From positions 340,643 to 404,642 of the forward strand of contig NZ_QJJZ01000004.1 of the NCBI RefSeq assembly GCF_003201775.1: a stretch of 64,000 bases of DNA, written 5' to 3'. The notes beneath the pieces are model-generated. The model was given only the letters and a program-made list of their open reading frames with translations, was not told the origin of the DNA and ran no database searches. Shown in pieces: positions 1-9,537 of this stretch. Source of the stretch: Arenibacter sp. ARW7G5Y1 (GTDB lineage: Bacteria > Bacteroidota > Bacteroidia > Flavobacteriales > Flavobacteriaceae). The number at the start of each line of letters is the position of its first letter. Positions within the stretch are counted from its first letter, which is position 1. The translations under genes and the position numbers were made by a program.

Positions 1-28
1 GTTTAACAACAATCGCTGGGACAGATAA
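1..28 (+). CDS. C-terminal end of an upstream gene (partial)
   Basis: The first bases read as an open frame ending FNNNRWDR followed by TAA at 26-28. That stop overlaps the ATG of the next gene by one base (TAATG), a common form of translational coupling. Tandem rhomboid genes are frequent in flavobacteria, so this may be the end of a first rhomboid gene. Eight residues cannot prove a family. Confidence 0.45.
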
Positions 29-900
29 TGGGCAATCAGAACATTAGGTATTATTACAACAGGTTAAATATTGCAGAAAGACTTATAGTCATAAATGTGG
101 CGGTATTTATCCTGAGTGGATTGCTAAAGATATTGTTCGGTTTCTCCGGGGACAGCATTATTGGTTGGTTTGAGCTTCCCAAGGATTTTTTTCATTTTCT
201 TACCCAGCCATGGTCCATTGTTACCTATTCGTTTTTTCATTCCGGATTGGGCCATATTTTTTGGAACATGTTAATGCTCTATTTTGCAGGTAGGATTTTT
301 TTGAACCTTTTCGACAATCGGAGGTTTCTCAATGTGTATTTTTTAGGGGTAATCCTTGGCGGATTGATATTCTTATTGAGTTATAATATATTCCCCGCCC
401 TATTGGGTATAAATACCTCCTTGATTGGTGCTTCTGCCGGGGTCACAGCTGTACTGATATTTGTATGCTCCTATTTGCCAAATCAGGAGGTACGCGTTAT
501 TTTTTTCAATGTTAAACTATGGCATATTGGGGTCTTTGTAGTACTGTTGGATCTTATTCAAATTTCAATGGGAGGCAATGTAGGTGGCCGATTGGCTCAT
601 TTGGGAGGTGCCGCTTTGGGGTATTTTTATGCACGACAGCTTATTGGAGGCAACGATATAGGTAGCGGATTTGCCAAGTTTTTGGATGCCATTGCCAATC
701 TATTTAAAAGCAGTGAAAAAAAAGCTCCCTTAAAAACGGTTTATCGCAAAGATAACCGTGGTGGTGCCAAAACGGACAATTATGATAAAGAAAGTAGGCA
801 ACGTAAAATAGATGCTATTTTGGATAAGATTAGCAAGTCCGGTTACGAAAGTCTTTCCAAGGCGGAAAAGGATTTTTTATTTAAGGCAGGAAAAGAATAA
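28..900 (+). CDS. Rhomboid-family intramembrane serine protease
   Basis: This is an inner-membrane protease of about six to seven hydrophobic segments that would cut transmembrane substrates within the bilayer. The catalytic dyad is visible: Ser136 in the GASAG motif and His191 in the AHLGGAALG segment. The usual L4-region residues His71, His76 and Asn80 precede them. After the last membrane helix (about residue 205) comes a charged cytoplasmic tail with a short helical segment at 255-290 of the kind found in Bacteroidota rhomboids. The start overlaps the stop of the previous gene. The next gene begins 3 bases downstream, so the two are probably co-transcribed. Substrates are unknown. Confidence 0.93.
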   Translation: MGNQNIRYYYNRLNIAERLIVINVAVFILSGLLKILFGFSGDSIIGWFELPKDFFHFLTQPWSIVTYSFFHSGLGHIFWNMLMLYFAGRIFLNLFDNRRFLNVYFLGVILGGLIFLLSYNIFPALLGINTSLIGASAGVTAVLIFVCSYLPNQEVRVIFFNVKLWHIGVFVVLLDLIQISMGGNVGGRLAHLGGAALGYFYARQLIGGNDIGSGFAKFLDAIANLFKSSEKKAPLKTVYRKDNRGGAKTDNYDKESRQRKIDAILDKISKSGYESLSKAEKDFLFKAGKE

Positions 901-903
901 ATT

Positions 904-1938
904 GTGAAGAACCTTAATTTTATTGATAAATTCCTGTTCTTCATAAATGCAATTTTTGCACTTCTGTTGTTTATTTCCTGTTTTGTACCGCAAATCTCGG
1001 TGACACATTTTGCTTATTTTTCAATTCTGAGCCTCACAGTGCCCCTTTTGGTACTTTTTAATTTGCTTTTTGTGGCGTATTGGCTGTTTAAAAGAAAGCG
1101 CCAATTATGGTTGTCCACGGTTGTTTTGATTATGGGCTATTTCTTATTGGGAAACTTTTTCAGGTTTAAATTGGCCGAAGAGGAGGTCAAGGAAATGGAT
1201 CTCAGTATTATGAGTTATAACGTAAGGGCTTTCAATAGATACGATTTACTGAATGATCCGTCGGCAGAAGGACGTATAATGGAGTTTATTTCCTCTGAAA
1301 ATCCAGATATTTTATGTATTCAGGAATTTAGCCGTATCAAGGATAGTCAGCTTAAGAAGATGTATCCCTTTAATTATTTTACTAGATATAAATCTAGCGA
1401 AAAGAGGTCCACTCAAGCAATTTATTCGAAATATCCCATAATCAATAGTGGATCTTTGGACTTCCCTGATAGTGGAAATAATGCCATATTTGCGGATATC
1501 GTTGTGACTAAGGATACCTTTAGGTTGTACAACCTTCATTTGGAGTCACATAAGATCATCCCCAGTGTTAGTCGATTGTCAAATGAGCCCAAGGGGAGGT
1601 TGTTGAAAAGGTTAAGTAAATCTTTTGCCAAACAGGGAGAGCAGGCGCATTTGGTTCAGAAACACATAGAGGCCACGCCCTTCAGGAAAATTGTATGTGG
1701 CGATTTTAACAATACCCAGTTTTCCAATGTCTATAAGGTGATCACAGGGGATATGAACGATTCCTTTATGGAACAGGGAACTGGATATGGCAGGACCTTT
1801 AATTTTAGATATTACCCGCTTAGAATAGACTTTATCCTGGCCGATGAAGCTTTTGAGATTACGGCCCATAAAAATTTCGATATAAAACTATCGGATCATT
1901 TTCCGGTAATGGCAGCTATTAAAATAGACACTGAATAA
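904..1938 (+). CDS. Membrane-anchored endonuclease/exonuclease/phosphatase-family protein
   Basis: The first ~90 residues form three hydrophobic segments. The rest is an EEP-fold (DNase I-like) domain with its signature blocks: MSYNVRAFNRYD (metal and phosphate binding), DILCIQEF (catalytic Glu), CGDFNN (the Asp/Asn pair) and the final SDHFPV (catalytic Asp-His). All key residues are present, so it should be an active metal-dependent phosphodiesterase or phosphatase facing the periplasm or cytoplasm at the membrane. The family includes nucleases, sphingomyelinases and inositol phosphatases, so the substrate is open. The start is GTG at 904, three bases after the rhomboid stop; a TTG at 902 is out of frame. 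Confidence 0.88.
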   Translation: MKNLNFIDKFLFFINAIFALLLFISCFVPQISVTHFAYFSILSLTVPLLVLFNLLFVAYWLFKRKRQLWLSTVVLIMGYFLLGNFFRFKLAEEEVKEMDLSIMSYNVRAFNRYDLLNDPSAEGRIMEFISSENPDILCIQEFSRIKDSQLKKMYPFNYFTRYKSSEKRSTQAIYSKYPIINSGSLDFPDSGNNAIFADIVVTKDTFRLYNLHLESHKIIPSVSRLSNEPKGRLLKRLSKSFAKQGEQAHLVQKHIEATPFRKIVCGDFNNTQFSNVYKVITGDMNDSFMEQGTGYGRTFNFRYYPLRIDFILADEAFEITAHKNFDIKLSDHFPVMAAIKIDTE

Positions 1939-2030
1939 CTTGTCTCTCGGATAATATATATCCTAACTTTTCCACCTTTTCTCCTGTCTGCTATTATGGC
2001 TAGGAATTGTCCCAATCCCCCAACCAATCG

Positions 2031-2780
2031 TTAAAATATTTTTTTGGCAGTCTGTTCCTCCGTGGTAACCCCTGGAGGCAATTCTATTATTTTAAAATTT
2101 CTAAACTGTATTTCGGCACCTTCAGACTCCAGGCATAAGTAGCCTTTTTTGATAGACGACTTGCTTATACCATTTACAAATTTTCCATTTACGGAAAGTT
2201 TTATGGTTCCGTCCACACAAACAACTTTGTAACTGTTCCACTGGCCTTTGCCAAGTGCCCTGTTTTCAATAGATTTACTTCTAGTGCCCCTTGGGTTGTC
2301 CGGTAGGGTAATTACCCCGCCCACACCAAAAAGTTCTCCGTGTACATATGCTATGGGAGGTTTTACCCCGTCACGTATATTTTGATTTACCCAATCCAAT
2401 TCCAGCATTTGCACTTCCACCCCTCCTGGTAAGCGATCCTTTTCGCCTGGTATGGCATCACTCCAAACAAACACTCCAGAATTTCCACCGGCTTCCATAT
2501 GTCGCCACTCTACCAACATGATAAAGTTCTCATATTGTTTTTCAGATCGCATAACACCTATGGGGAGACCGGAACAAATAAGTAAGTCCTTTTCTTTTCG
2601 CCAAGTGTCCGGTGCTGTATTTACATTGATCCAATTGATGGGTTTTTCCTTGGCCTTTTCATTGTTGGCCAATTGTTCCAAAGTGGTTTCGGAACCAAAG
2701 CTTATCGGATGGCTCTGGGCTAAACTATATAGACTGGTTCCCAGGGAAAATAACAGGCAAAGGTGTGTAAAAGTCTTCAT
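2031..2780 (-). CDS. Secreted DUF1080 (3-keto-disaccharide hydrolase-like) protein
   Basis: A Sec signal peptide covers about residues 1-22, ending at a run of the type SLAQS. The mature part is a single DUF1080 / 3-keto-disaccharide hydrolase domain: a concanavalin-like beta-sandwich with the blocks [24 protein letters not shown] and ending in [17 protein letters not shown]. Some members hydrolyse 3-keto-glycosides and others are only carbohydrate-binding. The neighbour upstream on the same strand is a Tat-exported Gfo/Idh/MocA oxidoreductase, the type of enzyme that makes 3-keto sugars, which supports a shared periplasmic sugar pathway. The substrate cannot be read from the sequence. Confidence 0.88.
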   Translation of the reverse strand: MKTFTHLCLLFSLGTSLYSLAQSHPISFGSETTLEQLANNEKAKEKPINWINVNTAPDTWRKEKDLLICSGLPIGVMRSEKQYENFIMLVEWRHMEAGGNSGVFVWSDAIPGEKDRLPGGVEVQMLELDWVNQNIRDGVKPPIAYVHGELFGVGGVITLPDNPRGTRSKSIENRALGKGQWNSYKVVCVDGTIKLSVNGKFVNGISKSSIKKGYLCLESEGAEIQFRNFKIIELPPGVTTEEQTAKKIF

Positions 2781-2871
2781 TTGAGTGTTTGTTTTTGTGT
2801 TGAATGTATGGATTGCCTTGATGTATCATTCTATTGTGACCTGTTGTGCGTTTGCATTTGGTTTGGAGAAA

Positions 2872-4185
2872 TTATACAAATTTAGTTTTACCGGGAACGG
2901 CCACAGGGGGCGTGGGCCATTTTAGGTCCCAATTATATTCATCCACTTTGGGACCTAGGATTTCTTGTGAATTAAAAGCTTGTTCCCAACTAATGGTCTG
3001 GCCTGTGTAACCAACCATACGGGCCCAAATAGCCAACATGGTGCTGGTGGCCATCCATTCGCCATTGTTGATCGGATTACCGCTTCTGATGGATGCAAAA
3101 AGTTCATCGTGTTCTGTCTGGAACATATTGTTTCTTTCACCCCCATAGGTCCATTTGTTCTTTCCCGTTATTTCATATCTACGACCAATATGTACTATGG
3201 CACTGCCTTCGCTACCAAATACTTCAACACTGTTTTTGTGCGAAGTATCGCTTTGTTGTCTAGTAAAATGATACCCTTTTGCACCATTTTCGTATTCGAA
3301 CTCCACGGCAAAATGATCAAAAATATTGCCGTATTTTTTGTCTACCCTAACTTGTCTCCCGCCTGTTCCGGTGGCACTTATGGGCATTTTGTCTCCCATT
3401 ACCCAAGACATCATATCCAAACTATGAACGGCCTGTTCCACTACAAAATCGCCGGACAACCAATTATAATAATACCAGTTGCGCATATTGTATGCCATAT
3501 CGGTCCAGTCCGGTTGCCGGTCCTTGTACCAAGCTTCCCCGCCATGACGGAAAGTGGTAACGGTCCTAATATCCCCTATGGCACCGTCCAAAACGCGACC
3601 ATATATGGCCCTATTGGGGTAGTCATACCTAAAACAGAATCCGGATACCAGGGAAAGGTTCTTTTCTTTGGCTATTTTGGCTGCAGCCAGCACTTTGTGC
3701 ACACCAGGTGCATCCACTGCCACTGGTTTTTCACAGAAAACATGCTTTCCGGCATTTACTGCTGCCGTAAGATGGTCTGGTCTAAATGCCGGTGGCGTTG
3801 TTAATAGCACAACGTCTACACCGGACTCAATTACCCTTAGATAGGCATCGAATCCTATAAATTTGTTTTTATCCTCTACTTTTACTTTGTTTCCAGCAAC
3901 CTGTATTAGCGCAGAATGTGCCTCTTCCAGGCGATCTTCAAAAACATCGCCCATGGCATAGAGGACTGCATTGGGGTCGGCTTCCAAGGCCTGGGCAGCA
4001 GCTCCGGTTCCCCGTCCGCCACATCCCACCAAACCAACCTTTAGCGGGGAGTCTTTGTATGTGTTTGTAGCTCCAAAGGAAATAGTGGGATATGTTAACG
4101 ACCCCCCTATAATTGCCATGCCGGATTTCTTTATAAAATCCCTTCTTCCAGGGGTGGTGGAAATAATAGATTTACGATCTTTCAT
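2872..4185 (-). CDS. Tat-exported Gfo/Idh/MocA-family oxidoreductase
   Basis: A twin-arginine signal is visible (RRDFIKKSG at residues 14-22, then a hydrophobic stretch). It is followed by an N-terminal Rossmann fold with GLVGCGGRG at about 51-59 and the family EKP motif at about 152-154, then the C-terminal alpha/beta domain with the GDFVVEQAVHSLDMMSWVMG segment. Such enzymes oxidise or reduce sugars and related polyols with a tightly bound NAD(P). Tat export fits a protein folded around its cofactor before transport. It lies 91 bp upstream of the DUF1080 gene on the same strand, so the pair probably handles a keto-sugar intermediate. Length (437 aa) is normal for Bacteroidota members. Confidence 0.93.
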   Translation of the reverse strand: MKDRKSIISTTPGRRDFIKKSGMAIIGGSLTYPTISFGATNTYKDSPLKVGLVGCGGRGTGAAAQALEADPNAVLYAMGDVFEDRLEEAHSALIQVAGNKVKVEDKNKFIGFDAYLRVIESGVDVVLLTTPPAFRPDHLTAAVNAGKHVFCEKPVAVDAPGVHKVLAAAKIAKEKNLSLVSGFCFRYDYPNRAIYGRVLDGAIGDIRTVTTFRHGGEAWYKDRQPDWTDMAYNMRNWYYYNWLSGDFVVEQAVHSLDMMSWVMGDKMPISATGTGGRQVRVDKKYGNIFDHFAVEFEYENGAKGYHFTRQQSDTSHKNSVEVFGSEGSAIVHIGRRYEITGKNKWTYGGERNNMFQTEHDELFASIRSGNPINNGEWMATSTMLAIWARMVGYTGQTISWEQAFNSQEILGPKVDEYNWDLKWPTPPVAVPGKTKFV

Positions 4186-4409
4186 TGTATTGTTGTCAAT
4201 TAGATTTAGCCTTGATAAAAGAATTTACAAAATAGCAATAATTTTCTTAAGTGCTTAAACGGACTTTTTCCGGTTTTTAATTTGGGAGTCCTATTAATGG
4301 GAGCATCAAGGACGGTAGAAGGATTAATTAACCGTATATGGAAAAAGCAGGTGGATATGCATTGTGACGGTAAGTTTTCTGAATAGGGAAAATAGGGGGG
4401 CTATGGACA

Positions 4410-4718
4410 TTACATTAAATAGCAGTCTACAGTATCTGCCAATATGTGTATTAAAAAGGCAATTCCGAGGACCCTGGTTTTTGCGAAAAATAGTAATAGG
4501 AAATAACTGGCAATGGCCCAATACGTATGTAAGGGATGAAAGTTGATGCTACAACGGATCGGGTCAAAAATTGGATCTGCCCATAGATGATCCAGATCCA
4601 AAATAATTCCGGCCAATAGTATCAATGTTATTTTTAGGCGGTGTTCCTTAAAGAAGACCAGACCAATAATGATTGGAAGTATAAAATGAATGCCATAATG
4701 CAAACAAAACCTAAGCAT
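4410..4718 (-). CDS. Small integral membrane protein, DUF6122-like
   Basis: This is a 102-residue protein of three to four hydrophobic segments. It carries conserved polar residues at the segment ends, such as His7/His11, the DLDH cluster (about 41-44) and a His-x3-Asp near the C-terminus. These resemble the small metal-site membrane proteins annotated as DUF6122 in flavobacteria; the biochemical role is unknown. It overlaps the end of the WbqC-like gene by 8 bases and is the last gene of the parA-to-lepB run, which supports a real coding sequence despite its size. Confidence 0.75.
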   Translation of the reverse strand: MLRFCLHYGIHFILPIIIGLVFFKEHRLKITLILLAGIILDLDHLWADPIFDPIRCSINFHPLHTYWAIASYFLLLFFAKTRVLGIAFLIHILADTVDCYLM

Positions 4719-5343
4719 GGGTCAGGGTTAGGTTCAAATTTTTTAGATAGGTTAAGGTATTGGTACCTTCATTGAATAAAAGGTCCAAAATACTTAAATT
4801 AGGAATAAAGTCATTTCTGTCCCCAAATACTTGTACATATGGTGGTTGTTGAAATGGCAGCTTTGTCTTGGAATTGATCAAAGCCCTGCCATCAATTTTG
4901 TCCGTAGCACCAACCTCAAAGACTTCAGTCCTGGCCAAAGGCATTTTAATTTGCAAACATTTGCATATGGTCTCGATTGTTTTTAAGTTAAAATCCATTA
5001 AGGAGGGGAAGGTATTGTGGTACAATGGAGCAATATCGTCTTCGTAGAACTCGAAGAAAGGAGAGGTCCTATAAGCGGTTTCCAAGGTTCGCCAATGTTG
5101 TCTCTGCCAAGGATAATCGTTGTCTATTTTTACATTACGGTACTTTTGCTTCCCTTTACTGTTACGCAGGTGTTTTATGGGTATAGTGAGCATGTGTATA
5201 CCTAAATCTGTGCATATATAACACCTGTTGCGAAAGGTTTGCTTTTGAAAATTGTCCATTACTTCCCAGCAAATATCATTTTGAACAATAGCGGCAAAAT
5301 TGGCGATATTGGGAAAATAACTTGGATGAAGTAGAAGGGACAT
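4711..5343 (-). CDS. WbqC-family protein
   Basis: The N-terminus (LLLHPSYFPNIANFAAIVQ) and the following segment WEVMDNFQKQTFRNRCYI are characteristic of the WbqC-like family. That family was first seen in O-antigen clusters and is very widespread in flavobacteria next to lepB. The exact reaction is not established; members have been proposed to be amino-sugar modifying or transferase-like enzymes. Length (210 aa) is usual. It follows lepB by about 107 bp and overlaps the small membrane protein downstream by 8 bp, so all three are probably in one operon. Confidence 0.85.
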   Translation of the reverse strand: MSLLLHPSYFPNIANFAAIVQNDICWEVMDNFQKQTFRNRCYICTDLGIHMLTIPIKHLRNSKGKQKYRNVKIDNDYPWQRQHWRTLETAYRTSPFFEFYEDDIAPLYHNTFPSLMDFNLKTIETICKCLQIKMPLARTEVFEVGATDKIDGRALINSKTKLPFQQPPYVQVFGDRNDFIPNLSILDLLFNEGTNTLTYLKNLNLTLTHA

Positions 5344-5450
5344 AGTTCCTGTGATTGATCAATGTAAAAAAAACGTTTAATGTATCAATGGGATATATGA
5401 TAAGCTTGTGTTGAACAAGTGGTACATTTAATTATTGCTCAATTGATTCC

Positions 5451-7181
5451 TTAACCATCCACTTTTTTCTTTTTCCTAAAGAAATCAAATATAAACCAGG
5501 CCGCCAATAGGATCAAGAAGTACTTAAAGTAGGAGGTAGGCTCGCCTTCTCCGTTCACAGTGGTAAAGACCCTATCCCACCTTACTTTCCAGTTACTCAT
5601 GCCGTCGTTGATGCCATCAATACTCATCCATATAAAAATAGGGGTGCCAACAATGTGGTCTTCAGGGACATAGCCCCAGAATCTGCTGTCTTCGGATCTA
5701 TGTCTGTTATCGCCCATCATCCAATAATAATTCTGTTTAAAAGTGTAGGAATTGGCAACTTCACCATTAATGAGGATTTGGTTTCCGTTCACTTTAATGT
5801 CATTTCCTTCGTATTCCTTAATTATCTTTTCATAAATGGGAAGTACTTCCATGTTGAGGGGAACCGTTTTTCCCTCTTCAGGAATATATATTGTTTCCAT
5901 ATTGTCCACAGTGCCTGAATGTGCTGCATTTTGAGGAAAAATGGAAGTGTCGGGATTTCTATATGAAAATTTGTCGATTGAGCTAATCCCATCCTTACCT
6001 GTATAATTTCTGGCCTCTTCCTCGGTTAAATTAAAGAGCGCCATATTCTTCATGTCTTCGGACTTTAAATAGTCCTTTACCTTTTGGTTACCTACGTTAC
6101 CGGCGTAATAGGTGTAGGATGAATCGGATTTTATTAATTCCAGATTCATGGCATTTATTACTTCGGTGGCCCGTTCCTGTTGGAGGGAGGCGTTGGGTAC
6201 CCGTATAACATTTCCTGATAGGTTCTCCCTGCCCAAAAGCTCAATAGCGGCATTCGAAAATTGTCCGTCTACGGTAACCGTATGCAGGAATTCAGGTTTT
6301 GCCCTATAGGGTAAAACGGTTTTTTCTCCGTTGATATAAACATAGCCATCTTTAATGGTCAAGGAATCTCCAGGTACTCCAACACAACGCTTTACATAGT
6401 TGGATTTTTTATCGATGGGTTTGCGCACTCCCTTCTGTTTTTTAAAGAACTGGTAAACCGTATCTGCCGGCCAGCTAAAAACAACAATGTCATTGCGCTT
6501 TACTTTCTTAAATCCAGGAAGCCTTAAATATGGGAGCTGTAATTTATTCCATATCGAAGTCTTATAGGTTTCAGGATCAACATCGGCCACGTAGGATCTG
6601 GTCTTAAGTACGGGCAGGGTATCGTGAACCATTGGTGCGGCTACGGTAGTCATAGGTATCCTTGCCCCATAATGAAATTTACTCACAAAAAGGAAGTCGC
6701 CCACCAATAGGGTTTTTTCCAAGGAACTGGTAGGTATAACAAAGGGCTGGATCAAATAGGTATGGACCAAAGTAGCGGCCACAATGGCAAATACAATGGA
6801 ACTGACCCATTCACCGAGTGCAGTCTTGGGATGAATGTCCCTGTTTTCAATATATACAACCTCCTCAAAATAATTCACATAATAGATGTACAGGCCTAAG
6901 GTTAATATGGCCAGCCAGGTATCCAATAAACTATTTTTTCCAAAACTTCTAAGGGTTTCCACCCAGACTACAGGAAACATCAATAAATTAATGATAGGGA
7001 TAAAAAGCAAGATTACCCACCATTTTGGCCTATTGATAATCTGCATCAACACAATGGCGTTATAAACGGGGATTGCAGCTTCCCATGCTTTTCTTCCTGC
7101 CTTTACATATAATTTCCAAGTGCCTAAAAAATGTATCACCTGAATAATCAAAATAAAAATAATCCACTGAGTGCCGTTCAT
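5451..7181 (-). CDS. lepB: Signal peptidase I, extended Bacteroidota form
   Basis: This enzyme removes signal peptides from Sec- and Tat-exported proteins at the periplasmic face of the inner membrane. The catalytic serine is Ser153 in IPTSSLEKTLLVGD and the general-base lysine is Lys263 in YVKRCVGVPGD. The late block MMGDNRHRSEDSRFWGYVP is also present. At 576 aa it is far longer than the E. coli enzyme. The extra length is an N-terminal multi-helix membrane domain (about residues 1-145) and a large insertion between the conserved blocks, both normal for this phylum. A final transmembrane helix and a Lys-rich tail end the protein. It sits 84 bp downstream of dapB in the conserved parA-parB-dapB-lepB operon. 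Confidence 0.97.
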   Translation of the reverse strand: MNGTQWIIFILIIQVIHFLGTWKLYVKAGRKAWEAAIPVYNAIVLMQIINRPKWWVILLFIPIINLLMFPVVWVETLRSFGKNSLLDTWLAILTLGLYIYYVNYFEEVVYIENRDIHPKTALGEWVSSIVFAIVAATLVHTYLIQPFVIPTSSLEKTLLVGDFLFVSKFHYGARIPMTTVAAPMVHDTLPVLKTRSYVADVDPETYKTSIWNKLQLPYLRLPGFKKVKRNDIVVFSWPADTVYQFFKKQKGVRKPIDKKSNYVKRCVGVPGDSLTIKDGYVYINGEKTVLPYRAKPEFLHTVTVDGQFSNAAIELLGRENLSGNVIRVPNASLQQERATEVINAMNLELIKSDSSYTYYAGNVGNQKVKDYLKSEDMKNMALFNLTEEEARNYTGKDGISSIDKFSYRNPDTSIFPQNAAHSGTVDNMETIYIPEEGKTVPLNMEVLPIYEKIIKEYEGNDIKVNGNQILINGEVANSYTFKQNYYWMMGDNRHRSEDSRFWGYVPEDHIVGTPIFIWMSIDGINDGMSNWKVRWDRVFTTVNGEGEPTSYFKYFLILLAAWFIFDFFRKKKKVDG

Positions 7182-7265
7182 ATTGGTAATTGTTATTTAA
7201 GGATTAACGGTTGTAAAGTATTTGCCTATCCTTAAGTCATTATAATTTGTTCTTTGTTACGTTAT

Positions 7266-7967
7266 TTAACGAAGGTTTAACACGTCTTTCATAGTGAAAA
7301 CCCCAGTTTTCCCAACGATCCACTCTGCTGCAATAACTGCCCCTAGGGCAAATCCTTCCCGGTTATGGGCGGTATGTTTAATTTCAATGCCATCCACTTC
7401 GCTTTCATACGAAACGGTATGGGTTCCGGGGGTATCGGCTATACGCTTGGCGGTTATGGGAATTTCCTTGTCCCCGGCACTGTCCAATTTCCATTTGGTG
7501 TAATTGGTATTGGCTATAACGCCTTCGGCCAGAGTAATCGCAGTTCCGCTAGGGGCATCCAATTTTTGGGTATGATGGATTTCCTCCATGGAAACCTGAT
7601 ATTGGTCTTGGGACGCCATCAATTTGGCCAAATAGGAATTCAGCTCAAAAAATAGATTGACTCCTAGGCTAAAGTTGGAGGCATAAATGAATGCTCCATT
7701 ATTTTTTTTACATAGTTCCACGGCTTTTTGGTAATCCTGAAGCCAACCGGTAGTTCCGGAAATTATGGGAACATTGTTTTCCAGACAGTTTTTAATGTTG
7801 CCATATGCGGCGTTGGGCATACTAAAATCGATGGCAACGTCAATTTTGGCAAAATTTATTTCCGTAGCATCCAAATCAATTTTGGCTACAATATTATGGT
7901 TTCTTTTTAGGGCGATCTTTTCAATCATTTTACCCATTTTACCATATCCGAACAAGGCAATATTCAT
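7266..7967 (-). CDS. dapB: 4-hydroxy-tetrahydrodipicolinate reductase
   Basis: DapB catalyses the NAD(P)H-dependent reduction in the diaminopimelate/lysine pathway, in the cytoplasm. The Rossmann motif is GYGKMG at residues 7-12. The catalytic blocks EIHHTQKLDAPSGTA (His-His and the Lys/substrate loop) and ISGTTGW are intact. Length (233 aa) matches the shorter Bacteroidota form. The stop of the DUF5683 gene upstream is 3 bases before its start, so translation is probably coupled within the parA-to-WbqC operon. Confidence 0.97.
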   Translation of the reverse strand: MNIALFGYGKMGKMIEKIALKRNHNIVAKIDLDATEINFAKIDVAIDFSMPNAAYGNIKNCLENNVPIISGTTGWLQDYQKAVELCKKNNGAFIYASNFSLGVNLFFELNSYLAKLMASQDQYQVSMEEIHHTQKLDAPSGTAITLAEGVIANTNYTKWKLDSAGDKEIPITAKRIADTPGTHTVSYESEVDGIEIKHTAHNREGFALGAVIAAEWIVGKTGVFTMKDVLNLR

Positions 7968-7970
7968 AAA

Positions 7971-8618
7971 TTAAAACTTAATGGTTAATGCCATACCATA
8001 AACAGGTTTGGCGGTAATAGCGTCCATATCCAAATATGGTTTTAAATCCATACTAAGGTCATCATCCACGTTAAATTGTTTTAAATGTGAATCAACGTTG
8101 GCATCTATAATATTTAGGGCGTACATCCCAATGGTGACAAGAAGCCATAGATCCCGGTCTTCCTGATATCTTTCCTGGGCACTTTCCAACGCGGCTTCCG
8201 AAAAGTCAGGATCTGCCCCTGGCGCATTGGGGGTTCCCAGATCATAAAATTCATCGTCAGTAAAACCGGCCTGGCGGCGTTTAAAAGCTGTCCTAAAACG
8301 GTCATATAGGTCGTCGTTGTAAATATAGCCATATATGCCGCCACCAATTATGGCGTAGACTATAGGGGCTTTCCAATAGCGTCTGTTATATATTTGGCCA
8401 AGTCCGGGAAAAACAGCGGAGTAGAAGGCAGCCTTACTTGGAGCCAATGGATTGATGGCCTTTTTTCTGATTTTAAGTGTGTCGACCACGGTAATCCCCT
8501 CTTTTTTAAGAGAGGTTGTAATAGAATCGGATGCCTGGGTAGTGCTTTCTTTCTCTTGCGCTAGTCCAAAGCTGATGACAAGAAAATATATAGCCAGTGA
8601 TACAAGATATTTACTCAC
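7971..8618 (-). CDS. DUF5683 envelope protein
   Basis: A signal peptide covers residues 1-20 (ending FGLAQ). About 60 residues of low-complexity linker follow, then the DUF5683 domain, which starts at APSKAAFYSAVFPGLGQIYNRRYWKAPIV, a pattern of short hydrophobic helices with conserved PGLGQ. The protein is almost always encoded between parB and dapB in flavobacteria. Its function is unknown. It overlaps parB by 8 bases at its start and precedes dapB by 3 bases. Assignment to the family is firm; any role in envelope assembly would be a guess. Confidence 0.88.
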   Translation of the reverse strand: MSKYLVSLAIYFLVISFGLAQEKESTTQASDSITTSLKKEGITVVDTLKIRKKAINPLAPSKAAFYSAVFPGLGQIYNRRYWKAPIVYAIIGGGIYGYIYNDDLYDRFRTAFKRRQAGFTDDEFYDLGTPNAPGADPDFSEAALESAQERYQEDRDLWLLVTIGMYALNIIDANVDSHLKQFNVDDDLSMDLKPYLDMDAITAKPVYGMALTIKF

Positions 8619-9537
8619 CCGTGATCAATTTTTTTAACCGATTGAATTCTTCCTTGGAGTGAAAGGGGATAGTAATTTTTCCTTTACCTTTTTCTGAGGC
8701 CTTAATATCTACTTTTACCGATAAATAATCTGAGAAAGCACCAAGGTTTTTGCTGATAAAATCAGGGCTTATGGGAGCTTTCTTTGGCTCCTTTCCAGCG
8801 GTGGCCGTGACCGATGTTGCCTGGGTATTGCCTTCCTGATATTCCTTTACCGCTTTTTCTGTATCCCTTACCGATAGGTTTTCACCTACAATTTTTTCGT
8901 AAAGGGCAATTTGGTCCTGTTTTTTTTCCACATTTACCAATGCCCTTCCATGGCCCATACTAACAAAACCGTCACGTATACCGGTTTGAATAATGGGATC
9001 CAACCGTAGTAATCGCAAATAGTTGGTAATGGTAGATCGCTTTTTTCCTACCCGTTCGCTCATTTTTTCTTGGGTCAATTGAATCTCGTCGATCAATCTT
9101 TGGTAGGATAGTGCTATTTCAATGGGATCTAAATCCTGTCGTTGAATATTTTCAACCAAGGCCATTTCTAGGGACTCCTGATCGTTTGCAATACGGATAT
9201 AGGCCGGTATGGTTTCCAGGCCAATTAATTTGGATGCCCTGAACCTACGCTCCCCTGAAACTAATTGATATTTGTTGAAATCGAGCTTTCTTACGGTTAT
9301 TGGCTGTATTACCCCCAGTTCCTTTATGGAAGAGGCCAATTCCTGTAATGCTTCATCATTGAAATTGGAACGGGGCTGAAATGGATTCACATCTATAGAG
9401 TCCATGTCCAACTCCACAATATTGCCCACTACCTTGTCGGCGTTCTTGTCGCTTGCCGACTGAATATCGTTTTCCGGGTCTTTCAATAGGGCCGATAATC
9501 CGCGGCCCAACGCTTGTTTTTTTATCGCTTTCGCCAT
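8611..9537 (-). CDS. parB: Chromosome-partitioning protein ParB
   Basis: ParB binds parS sites and spreads on DNA to form the segregation complex that ParA positions. The N-terminal arm (about residues 40-130) holds the ParB/sulfiredoxin-like nuclease fold with NPFQPRS and the CTP-binding GERRFRAS box, followed by ENIQRQDLDPIEIA and a helix-turn-helix (KMSERVGKKRSTITNYLRLLRL). A linker and a C-terminal dimerisation segment end the protein. The start overlaps the parA stop by one base. No clear parS palindrome was found by eye in this window. Confidence 0.97.
   Translation of the reverse strand: MAKAIKKQALGRGLSALLKDPENDIQSASDKNADKVVGNIVELDMDSIDVNPFQPRSNFNDEALQELASSIKELGVIQPITVRKLDFNKYQLVSGERRFRASKLIGLETIPAYIRIANDQESLEMALVENIQRQDLDPIEIALSYQRLIDEIQLTQEKMSERVGKKRSTITNYLRLLRLDPIIQTGIRDGFVSMGHGRALVNVEKKQDQIALYEKIVGENLSVRDTEKAVKEYQEGNTQATSVTATAGKEPKKAPISPDFISKNLGAFSDYLSVKVDIKASEKGKGKITIPFHSKEEFNRLKKLITGE

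Noticed and set aside
1949-1963. Terminator hairpin between the EEP and DUF1080 genes
   Set aside because: The 5-bp stem GGATA/TATCC is too short and AT-rich and has no good T-run.
2980-3804. A 274-residue open frame on the plus strand antisense to the Gfo/Idh/MocA gene
   Set aside because: Composition lacks normal protein patterns and it lies entirely inside a well-supported gene on the other strand; it is a shadow of that gene's codon use.
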